DNA of 8,780 nt, from the NCBI GenBank assembly GCA_039184055.1, contig JBCDBH010000253.1, positions 1 to 8,780 on the forward strand, written 5' to 3'. Under the pieces are notes generated by a model. It made no database searches and had not been told where the DNA came from. It worked only from the letters and a program-made list of their open reading frames with translations. A program made the translations under genes and the position numbers. The stretch comes from JBCDBH01 sp039184055. Its GTDB lineage: Bacteria; Acidobacteriota; Thermoanaerobaculia; Multivoradales; J023. This document shows positions 1 to 5,652 of the stretch, piece after piece; position 1 is the stretch's first letter; every line of letters begins with the position of its first letter.

Positions 1-2
1 GT

Positions 3-647
3 CAGTACTACACCGGCTCGAGCTTCTTCCTCGTCCTGGTCAACGACAAGGACGCGGGCGCGCTCAACAACAACAGCCGTTTCCGCAACGTCCGGATCTT
101 CGAAGACACCCCGGGTGGTGGCAGCTGCACCGTCGACGACGACTTCGAAGGCGGCGCGGCAGGCTGGAGCACCAGCGGTACCTGCTCCACCGGTACCTTC
201 GTGCTCGGCACGCCGTCGCAGCAGACCAACAGTGGCGTGACCACCCAGGTCGGCGGCGCGGCGAGCGGCTCGAACGCCCTCTTCACCGCCACCAACACCT
301 CGGCCGGTAATGCCGACGTCGACGGTGGTGAGTGTGTGGTGACCTCGCCGAGCTTCAGCGTCTCGGCGGCTTCGGACCTCGATATCAACTACTTCCACGG
401 TCAGCGTGACGCTGGTGACGACGCCAACGACTACTTCGTGCTCGAGTACTCGACCAACGGTGGTTCGAGTTACAGCTCGATCGTGTCGATCGGTGACGTC
501 CAGAACAACGCCGCCTGGACCGCCGCGCCGACGACCTCGATCCCGGCGGGTAGCAACGTCATCGTGCGGGTGCGCGTCTCTGACGGCGCCGGCCCTGGTG
601 ACCTGGTCGAGGGTGGTATCGACGACCTGGCGATCTGCGATCAGTGA
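3..647 (+). CDS. Exported beta-rich protein, C-terminal part only (5' end outside window)
   Basis: The frame is open from the left edge (first full codon at base 3) to a TGA at 645-647, giving 214 residues of an incomplete protein. The visible part has two segments. A short first stretch ends in NNSRFRNVRIFED. From about base 126 a module starts with CTVDDDFEGG, has a Trp a few residues later (GWSTSGTC), and ends in GGIDDLAICDQ. This 'DDDFE..W' opening and 'IDD' closing pattern is typical of MAM- or jelly-roll-like beta-sandwich domains at the C-terminus of secreted proteases and other extracellular proteins. Four cysteines in the module (opening C, GTC, GECVV, ICDQ) could form two disulfides, fitting export. 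The Gly/Ser/Thr/Asn/Asp-rich composition also fits a surface or secreted protein. The catalytic or main domain lies upstream, so the enzyme class is unknown. It is followed by its own terminator and is unlikely to be co-transcribed with the sigma factor. Confidence 0.8.
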   Translation, partial: QYYTGSSFFLVLVNDKDAGALNNNSRFRNVRIFEDTPGGGSCTVDDDFEGGAAGWSTSGTCSTGTFVLGTPSQQTNSGVTTQVGGAASGSNALFTATNTSAGNADVDGGECVVTSPSFSVSAASDLDINYFHGQRDAGDDANDYFVLEYSTNGGSSYSSIVSIGDVQNNAAWTAAPTTSIPAGSNVIVRVRVSDGAGPGDLVEGGIDDLAICDQ

Positions 648-666
648 TCGTGATCGGCTGATCATC

Positions 667-691
667 GATTCCGGGCCGTTCGGCCCGAATC
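667..691 (+). repeat. Inverted repeat in the 3' UTR, upstream of the terminator
   Basis: GATT-C-CGGGCC is followed by a GTTC loop and then GGCCCGAATC. This makes a 10-bp stem with one bulged C at 671. No T-run follows, so it is not itself a classic terminator. It sits 14 bases before the real terminator hairpin and may protect the 3' end or pause polymerase; that role is inferred. Confidence 0.5.
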
Positions 692-704
692 GACGGTAAG
701 ACGG

Positions 705-735
705 CGGGGTGGCGCAAGCCACCCCGTTTTTCTTT
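705..735 (+). terminator. Rho-independent terminator after the first gene
   Basis: A perfect 9-bp stem, CGGGGTGGC (705-713) with GCCACCCCG (718-726), closes a GCAA tetraloop of GNRA type. TTTTTCTTT follows directly at 727-735. It lies 57 bases after the stop codon of the partial gene and isolates it from the sigma factor operon. Confidence 0.93.
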
Positions 736-820
736 GTAGAGACCGGTTCACGGCCTCGAACGCACGAATGAGTCGTGGAAAACGGTACACTCACTTGAAA
801 GATTCGGTGTGGGCAGAATG

Positions 821-829
821 GGGGGTAGG
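821..829 (+). promoter_or_regulatory. Purine-rich ribosome binding site supporting the sigma factor start at 834
   Basis: GGGGGTAGG lies four bases before the ATG at 834. The in-frame ATG at 768 has no comparable purine-rich stretch before it (it follows CGAACGCACGA). The 22 residues gained by starting at 768 also resemble nothing in the sigma factor family. The match to a Shine-Dalgarno core is only AGG plus flanking G's, so it is a modest site. Confidence 0.5.
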
Positions 830-833
830 TCGA

Positions 834-1439
834 ATGAGCAATGGCACCGACACAGCCGTGGCCGCGGGTAGCGGCAACACCGGCGACGTCACACAACTTC
901 TACGCGCATATGGTGGTGGCGATCAGGCGGCCTTCGATCGTCTGGTGCCGATGCTCTACGATGACCTGCATCGCATCGCTCGACGCTATCTCCGTCGTGG
1001 TCGCCCCGGTCAAACCCTCGAAACCACCGGCCTGGTCAATGAAGCCTATTTGCGGCTCGTCGATCAGCATCGCTCCAACTGGCAAGATCGCGCTCATTTC
1101 TTGGCGGTCGCGGCGATCGCCATGCGGCAGATCGTCATCGACTATGCGCGCAAGCGCGCCGCGGCCAAGCGGGGTGGTGGCGAGCGCCCTCTGACCCTCG
1201 ACGAGCTCCAGATCGCGGTCGACGAACAGGCCGAACAGCTGCTCGAGCTCGACGATGCTCTCAACCGCTTGGCGGCAATCAACGAGCGACTCGCCCGGGT
1301 GGTCGAATGTCGTTTCTTCGCCGGCTTGAGCGAGGAAGAAACCGCCACCGCGCTCGGCTCCTCGTTGCGCACCGTGCAGCGTGACTGGCGCCGCGCCCGT
1401 GCCTGGCTGCGCGAGGCCCTCGACGGTGGCGACGGATGA
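834..1439 (+). CDS. ECF-type RNA polymerase sigma factor (TIGR02999 / Sigma70_ECF-like)
   Basis: A 201-residue alternative sigma factor that would direct RNA polymerase to a small regulon. Region 2 spans about residues 28-110 (GGGDQAAFDRLVPMLYDDL, then LVNEAYLRLVDQ and AHFLAVAAIAMRQIVIDYAR). Region 4 spans about 140-195, with a helix-turn-helix around GLSEEETATALGSSLRTVQR. The length and the LVNEAYLRL / MRQIVIDYARKR signatures match the ECF group common in Acidobacteriota and Planctomycetes, often encoded beside Ser/Thr kinases. No anti-sigma factor is visible. The acidic motif usual in ECF region 2.2 is replaced by ETTGLVNEAY, with Thr64 and Thr65. In the kinase-controlled ECF factor EcfP of Vibrio parahaemolyticus, phosphorylation of a Thr in this region activates it, so a similar switch is plausible here. 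The stop overlaps the kinase start by four bases (ATGA), implying translational coupling. The alternative start at 768 would give 223 residues. Confidence 0.9.
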   Translation: MSNGTDTAVAAGSGNTGDVTQLLRAYGGGDQAAFDRLVPMLYDDLHRIARRYLRRGRPGQTLETTGLVNEAYLRLVDQHRSNWQDRAHFLAVAAIAMRQIVIDYARKRAAAKRGGGERPLTLDELQIAVDEQAEQLLELDDALNRLAAINERLARVVECRFFAGLSEEETATALGSSLRTVQRDWRRARAWLREALDGGDG

Positions 1440-3175
1440 CCGACGACGAAGCCTTTGCCCGCGCCGACGAGATCTTCGATGCCGCGCTCGATCTTCCGGC
1501 GGAAAAGCGCAGCCGTTTCCTCGATCGCATGTGCGGCGGCGACACCCGACTGCGCGCCCGCGTCGAGAGACTGCTGCGCTACGCCGACGACGAGGACGTC
1601 GACCCATCGATCGACACCGGTGGCGCCTTTCGCGGGCCGCTCGGCGACGGTATCGAAGCGATGCTCGACGGTTCGAACAACCAGCTCGGCACGCATGTCG
1701 GCCCCTGGCGTTTGGTGCGAGAAATCGGCCGTGGCGGGATGGCGGTGGTCTATTTGGGCGAGCGTCAGGGTCAAGGAGGCGAGACGCTACGCGCGGCGAT
1801 CAAGCTGATCCGCCCGGGCGACGGCGCGGGCGAGCTGCTGCGACGGTTTCGTAGCGAGCATCGCATTCTCGCCGGGCTCGACCACCCGGCGATCGCGCGG
1901 CTGCTCGATGCCGGTGTCGCCGACGATGGCCGCCCCTATTTGGTCATGGACTACGTCGAAGGCCTGCCGATCGATCAATATGCCGACCGGAACCGTCTCG
2001 GTCTCAACGCACGAGTCGAGCTCTTTTTGCGCGCCGCACGCGTGGTGGCGCATGCGCATCAGCAGCAGGTCATTCACCGCGATCTCAAACCTTCCCACAT
2101 CGTGGTGACAGCCAACGGCGAACCCAAGCTCCTCGATTTCGGTATCGCCAAAGTCATCGACCCCAGCGCCGCCTTCGGCTCGACGCTGCCGATGCAAACC
2201 AAAACGGGCATGCAGGTGCTCACGCCCACGTGGGCCAGCCCCGAACAAATCCATGGCCGTGCGGTAACAGCCGCTTCGGACGTCTACCAGCTCGGCCAGC
2301 TGCTCTTCCTGCTTTTGGTCGGCGAGCTTCCCTACCATCCGGCGACCCAAAACCCGGTCGAGGTGGCGCGCGCGGTCTGTGAGGATCCAGCGGAGACACC
2401 GAGTCATGCGGTGGGTCGTCTATCGGTCGAAAACCCGAGAGTCGCGGCCGAGCTGGCCCACGCCCGCCGCACGTCACCAGCCCAGCTTCACGCGACGCTC
2501 GCCGGCGACCTCGGCAACACCATCCTGCGTGCGTTGGAAAAGGATCCGGCCGCGCGCTACCGGTCGGTGGAGGTCTTCATCGCCCATCTCGAGGCGGTGT
2601 TGGCGGGTTCGCCCGTTACCGACCTGGCGCCGACCACGCCTCTCCCAGCCGTGCCTACGAGCTCTCAGCGTCGCCAACCGAAGACGTGGCTCATCGCCAC
2701 GGGTGCGATCGCCGTGTTGGCGAGCCTCGGGATGGCCGGCTGGTCGATCACCGCGACGAGCGAAGCCCGGGCCCGAGCCACGGCCGCCGAGCAACGTACC
2801 GCCCTGCTCCTCGATCTACTCGATGCCGATGTCGACGATCGTAGTGGTGGTGAGACGCTCACGGTGTCGCAACTCCTCGAACGCTCGCGAGCTCGACTCG
2901 ACGCGACGGCCACCAGCCCGTTGGAACGTGCCGAGGCCCTGGTCATGCTCGGCAATACCTACCGAGAAATCGCCCACTATCTCGAAGCACGCAAGGTGCT
3001 CGATGAGGCAATCGCGCTCTTTGACGCTGAAGGCGGGGATCCCGAAGGACACGCGCGAGCGCTCGAAGCCCTCGCGCTGGTCTTTATCGAGCTCGACGAC
3101 GAGCGGGCCGCGGCCGAGCTACGGGCCCGAGCGCAGTCACTGCACAACGGCCGATCCACGGCGTCTGGAAACTGA
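1436..3175 (+). CDS. Membrane-anchored Ser/Thr protein kinase with C-terminal TPR-like helices
   Basis: A 579-residue Hanks-type kinase. An N-terminal helical segment (about 1-50, EIFDAALDLPAEKRSRFLDR) is typical of kinases paired with ECF factors. The kinase domain runs from about 90 to 390: Gly-rich loop GRGGMAVVY (98-106), ATP-binding Lys123 (AAIK), HRD catalytic loop with Asp216, DFG at 234-236, ASPE at 267-270 and Asp282 (SDVYQLG). One hydrophobic segment (about 417-436) is the likely membrane span, which would put the kinase in the cytoplasm and the C-terminus outside. Residues about 440-570 are Ala/Leu/Glu-rich helices with one or two TPR-like units (ALVMLGNTYREIAHYLEARK). This tail is short; I recall many relatives carrying longer TPR arrays. 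Odd point: the catalytic loop reads HRDLKPSH, so the metal-binding Asn is His221. It starts in a 4-base overlap with the sigma factor gene, so that factor is the first candidate substrate. Confidence 0.93.
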   Translation: MTDDEAFARADEIFDAALDLPAEKRSRFLDRMCGGDTRLRARVERLLRYADDEDVDPSIDTGGAFRGPLGDGIEAMLDGSNNQLGTHVGPWRLVREIGRGGMAVVYLGERQGQGGETLRAAIKLIRPGDGAGELLRRFRSEHRILAGLDHPAIARLLDAGVADDGRPYLVMDYVEGLPIDQYADRNRLGLNARVELFLRAARVVAHAHQQQVIHRDLKPSHIVVTANGEPKLLDFGIAKVIDPSAAFGSTLPMQTKTGMQVLTPTWASPEQIHGRAVTAASDVYQLGQLLFLLLVGELPYHPATQNPVEVARAVCEDPAETPSHAVGRLSVENPRVAAELAHARRTSPAQLHATLAGDLGNTILRALEKDPAARYRSVEVFIAHLEAVLAGSPVTDLAPTTPLPAVPTSSQRRQPKTWLIATGAIAVLASLGMAGWSITATSEARARATAAEQRTALLLDLLDADVDDRSGGETLTVSQLLERSRARLDATATSPLERAEALVMLGNTYREIAHYLEARKVLDEAIALFDAEGGDPEGHARALEALALVFIELDDERAAAELRARAQSLHNGRSTASGN

Positions 3176-3183
3176 CTGCACCC

Positions 3184-3224
3184 GAAAAGCAAGAAACCCG
3201 GTGGGCCGAAGCACACCGGGTTTC
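3184..3224. terminator. Hairpin between convergent genes, probable terminator
   Basis: A perfect 11-bp stem, GAAACCCGGTG (3193-3203) with CACCGGGTTTC (3214-3224), closes a 10-base loop. It lies between the kinase stop (3175) and the minus-strand stop (3250). Read on the minus strand, the stem ends in TTTC and continues as TTGCTTTTC, a good U-rich tail. Read on the plus strand, only the TTTC within the stem is available. It therefore best terminates the minus-strand gene and may also serve the kinase operon. Confidence 0.75.
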
Positions 3225-3249
3225 GATCAGATCGCTACCGTGAATCGAG

Positions 3250-5295
3250 TCAGTTGGTTTCCGACTCGGGCGGCGGCGGAATATCGACCATGGTCTGCGT
3301 GTCGGCCTTGCCACCACCCTGGTTGCCGAGCAGCACAAAACTGAAGGCGTAGCCACGCTGTTGCGCCACGCCGTGACAACCCATACAACCGCCCATATTC
3401 CAGGCGCCCACTTTATTGCCGTTCTTCTGGCCATTGTTGCCGCTGATCGTGCTCTGGTGGGTCTTGTCACCGTTGTCCCACGCCGGGTTGTCGCGCGGCG
3501 CGATCCGGAACGCAAGATTCGGGGCGTTCAGATCGAAGGTGCTGCCGGTGTTCGACTGCGTGCCATCGTTGCCGACTCGGCCCGAGCCGCCTGGTGGAAT
3601 CTGCGGGCTGGTGTAGTGATCGATCGGAGTCGTGCCCGGGGGCAAACCCAGGAACTGCTGCAACCCGACGTTCGACTCGACCACTAGATTCGCCAGGAAG
3701 TAGGGCTGTCCGGAATTGGCCGGATACTCCACACCGGCTTCGGGTGTCGAAGGCAGAACGTTGGGTGGATTGCTGGTGTCGAAACCCGGTGGTGGCCCAT
3801 TGACCGCCGCGTATTGGGTACCGATCAGCTCATAGTTACACCACACACTGTCATCCGAGCCACCGGTACATCCGAGTGCCGTGTGCACTTGATCGTTGGC
3901 ACTGACTGTCGTCGACAGTAGATCGTAGGCACGGTTGAGCGGAATGCCGTCGACCCCGTCCTCGTTGACGTTCGGATACGGATCCGGGCTATCGCTGGTC
4001 GTCGGGTAGAGGTTGGCGTAGGTGAAACCTTGGTCATCGTTCTGGGTGTGTTCCCATGACGCGAAGATGAACGTGCCACCGCGCGGATGCGAGTTGGGGA
4101 ACGGAGTGCCGTTGTCGTAACGGGTCTCGTGAATACGCTGAATGATGTGAAAGCCGACCAGACCGTAGGTCGCGGGCTGTGCGCAGATCCCACCGGTGAC
4201 GTCGTCGTTCTCGACATAGAAGAGCAATTCGGAGGTGTGGTACTTGCTCATGTCATCACTGCCGCTGAGTGGCATCCAGGCCGATTTGAGATGCACCGAA
4301 CCCATCGGGCACGGAGTCAAGTCGGAACTCGACGTGGCCTTGCTGTAGTAGTTGTCGATACAACCCTGCGGCGAATAGTTGATCACGCTCGGATTCGGCC
4401 CCGGCTTGGCGGTTCCACCCAGGCTGCCAGCGACGGTGCCGGGCGCGGCGGGATTGGTGGCCGAGCTGGTACGGATCGGTAGACGAATATCACCTGCGTC
4501 AGCGGCCGTCTTGGCGTTGTCCTCGAACCAAAGAGGCCCTGGATCCGAGAAGGTGGCGACGTAATTGTAGAAGTCCCAATTGACCTTGACCTCGTAGATC
4601 AGCGGCATCCCCGCGCTGGGCTGACCCCGCCACACTCGCGGCCCGACCGGTTGTCCACTGACACCACAATCCGGGTCGTGCCCCTGACAGAGAACGTCGT
4701 CGGTCTCCCGCGCTTCGGAAGCGACTTCGGCGGTCTCGTCACCTGTGTTGTTGGCGGCATGACGCCCGAAATCAGTGTCACACGTATAACCCGGGCAGCA
4801 CGGAACCTGGGCGTTGCTCGGACCGTATTGCGGCTCGGCGTTCCACGCCGGAGGGGTTTCGGTCGAAGGCTGATCGTCGAGGTAATCGTAAAGAAAAATC
4901 TCACGTTTCTCTTTGAACGTCTCCCAGACCACGAGATCGTCGGACGCGGCGGTCGCGAAGCTCGTCGACAAATCGGGAAAGCCACGCTGGTTGTTGTTGC
5001 TGGTCGGATCCAGAGCCGGCCAGTTGAGGGCCACGAAAGAATTCCACGCGAAGATGTCGTAATCGAGAATTCCGCTGGTGATGGTGCCTTGAGCGTTGGT
5101 GAACGGCATCGACGGACAATCGAGCTGGAGCGTGGTTCCGTCCTCGGTACAGCTCGCGGTCTCGGCTACCAGCTCGCCATCGGCGTAGTCTTCACCTGTT
5201 CCCTCACCGCCCTGTTCGGCGCACGCCAACGTCATCGTGGCGGCGATGGACAATGCCAGCAGCCACCAAAGCCAGCTTTTTGCATGGTTTGTCAT
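3250..5295 (-). CDS. Exported cysteine-rich protein with one C-terminal heme-c motif (CxxCH)
   Basis: A 681-residue exported protein of unassigned function. The N-terminus has Lys6, a hydrophobic core (WLWWLLALSIAATMTLA) and Cys25. TLAC is an imperfect lipobox (Thr at -3), so either a lipoprotein or cleavage after ACA is possible. The mature protein has about 15 cysteines, suggesting disulfides in the periplasm or at the surface. Conserved-looking blocks are FAWNSFVALNWP (82-93), RGFPDL (104-109), VWETFKEKREIF (123-134), FHIIQRIHETR (382-392) and GGTFIFASWEHTQ (406-418). CMGCH at 637-641 is a canonical covalent heme-c site, in the context GAWNMGGCMGCHG. I recall the SFVALNWP...VWETxK...CxGCH arrangement from uncharacterised proteins of other proteobacteria, but cannot name a family. 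A single heme suggests electron transfer or redox catalysis; the substrate is unknown. The start at 5295 is fixed by a strong GGAGGA site. The gene has its own promoter and a long leader. Confidence 0.85.
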   Translation of the reverse strand: MTNHAKSWLWWLLALSIAATMTLACAEQGGEGTGEDYADGELVAETASCTEDGTTLQLDCPSMPFTNAQGTITSGILDYDIFAWNSFVALNWPALDPTSNNNQRGFPDLSTSFATAASDDLVVWETFKEKREIFLYDYLDDQPSTETPPAWNAEPQYGPSNAQVPCCPGYTCDTDFGRHAANNTGDETAEVASEARETDDVLCQGHDPDCGVSGQPVGPRVWRGQPSAGMPLIYEVKVNWDFYNYVATFSDPGPLWFEDNAKTAADAGDIRLPIRTSSATNPAAPGTVAGSLGGTAKPGPNPSVINYSPQGCIDNYYSKATSSSDLTPCPMGSVHLKSAWMPLSGSDDMSKYHTSELLFYVENDDVTGGICAQPATYGLVGFHIIQRIHETRYDNGTPFPNSHPRGGTFIFASWEHTQNDDQGFTYANLYPTTSDSPDPYPNVNEDGVDGIPLNRAYDLLSTTVSANDQVHTALGCTGGSDDSVWCNYELIGTQYAAVNGPPPGFDTSNPPNVLPSTPEAGVEYPANSGQPYFLANLVVESNVGLQQFLGLPPGTTPIDHYTSPQIPPGGSGRVGNDGTQSNTGSTFDLNAPNLAFRIAPRDNPAWDNGDKTHQSTISGNNGQKNGNKVGAWNMGGCMGCHGVAQQRGYAFSFVLLGNQGGGKADTQTMVDIPPPPESETN

Positions 5296-5303
5296 CGATC
5301 ATG

Positions 5304-5309
5304 TCCTCC
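5304..5309 (-). promoter_or_regulatory. Strong ribosome binding site for the heme-motif protein
   Basis: On the minus strand GGAGGA lies eight bases before the ATG at 5295. It also settles the start, because a nearby ATG at 5302-5300 is only one base from this site and in another frame. Confidence 0.85.
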
Positions 5310-5430
5310 GTTCGTTCTCCTGACCAGTTCCCCCTGGATTCGAGCACGACAATGCGAGTCTGCTTTCTCCGGGTTAATCTTCATGTGCCGCGAGAACGCC
5401 ATGTGTCTCAACTGGACACCGGCTCGACGA

Positions 5431-5458
5431 CACACCCGTGGACTCTCCACGGGCTGTG
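5431..5458 (-). repeat. Stable hairpin in the leader of the heme-motif gene
   Basis: CCCGTGGA (5435-5442) pairs with TCCACGGG (5446-5453) around a 3-base CTC loop. The outer CACA (5431-5434) pairs with TGTG (5455-5458) past a single bulged C. That gives 12 base pairs, mostly G:C in the inner part. It lies about 135 bases upstream of the start codon. No T-run follows on the minus strand, so it is not a simple terminator; a regulatory or stabilising role is inferred. Confidence 0.6.
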
Positions 5459-5533
5459 TAACCAGGAGGAGAAGACCGACACGAGGCCACAAACGCTCGT
5501 GCCGAGTACCTTGGACGAGGAGAAAGCCCTCGC

Positions 5534-5562
5534 CTGTCGCGCTTTGTCTGTCTTGGCGACAG
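5534..5562 (-). repeat. Second hairpin near the 5' end of the same leader
   Basis: CTGTCGC (5534-5540) pairs with GCGACAG (5556-5562) around a 15-base loop. On the minus strand it begins about 20 bases after the predicted transcription start. With the hairpin at 5431-5458 it makes the leader look structured. A 7-bp stem with this loop could occur by chance. Confidence 0.35.
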
Positions 5563-5589
5563 CTCTACTTTGCGTCTACAGTTTTGTGA

Positions 5590-5618
5590 AAATTAGCATG
5601 ACGCAGATTCTCGGTCAA
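5590..5618 (-). promoter_or_regulatory. Sigma70-type promoter with extended -10, reading toward the heme-motif gene
   Basis: On the minus strand the -35 box is TTGACC (5613-5618). A spacer of exactly 17 bases separates it from TAATTT (5590-5595), which is preceded directly by TGC, an extended -10 element. The predicted start is near 5583. The -35 box lies 34 bases past the stop codon of the beta-propeller gene, so the heme-motif gene can be transcribed independently. Confidence 0.7.
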
Positions 5619-5631
5619 GAGAAAACCCTAA

Positions 5632-5652
5632 TAAACAAAGGCGTTTGCGCCT
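5632..5652 (-). terminator. Possible weak terminator of the beta-propeller gene
   Basis: On the minus strand AGGCG (5652-5648), a CAAA loop and CGCCT (5643-5639) form a 5-bp stem followed by TTGTTTAT. The stem overlaps the stop codon at 5652-5654, and an alternative pairing CGCC-TTGA-GGCG competes with it. The short stem makes this tentative. Confidence 0.4.

Larger units (their letters stand above)
5296..5651 (-). other. 356-base intergenic region: promoter and long structured leader
   Basis: No protein gene is convincing here. Read on the minus strand it holds, in order, a weak terminator hairpin for the upstream beta-propeller gene, a sigma70-type promoter, two leader hairpins and a strong ribosome binding site. 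If transcription starts near 5583 the untranslated leader is about 288 bases. I could not match the leader to a known riboswitch class. The plus strand carries only chance open frames that run antisense to the neighbouring genes. Confidence 0.6.

Noticed and set aside
639..663. GATCAG...CTGATC repeat and clustered GATC words just after the first gene.
   Set aside because: Short, overlapping GATC words are expected at this composition; no array or site family is evident.
777..807. GGAAAAC followed after a spacer by TTCGG, resembling an ECF-type -35 and a loose -10, as a possible autoregulated promoter of the sigma factor.
   Set aside because: The -10 side matches no defined consensus, and a GGAA-like word in a window this size is expected by chance.
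768..833. Longer sigma factor start at ATG 768, adding 22 residues.
   Set aside because: No ribosome binding site precedes it, the extra residues do not resemble the family, and start 834 gives the usual length with a purine-rich site. It cannot be fully excluded.
900..1774. Long minus-strand frames antisense to the sigma factor and kinase.
   Set aside because: They are Arg-rich shadow translations without domains, opposite two well-recognised genes.
5564..5584. GACGCAAAG on the minus strand in the leader of the heme-motif gene, recalling the core of GEMM-I (cyclic dinucleotide) riboswitches, which control cytochromes in some Deltaproteobacteria.
   Set aside because: The required upstream CAAA segment and the GNRA-capped first stem are missing; only a few bases separate this site from the predicted transcription start. 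The 3' half does not follow the GEMM pattern either.
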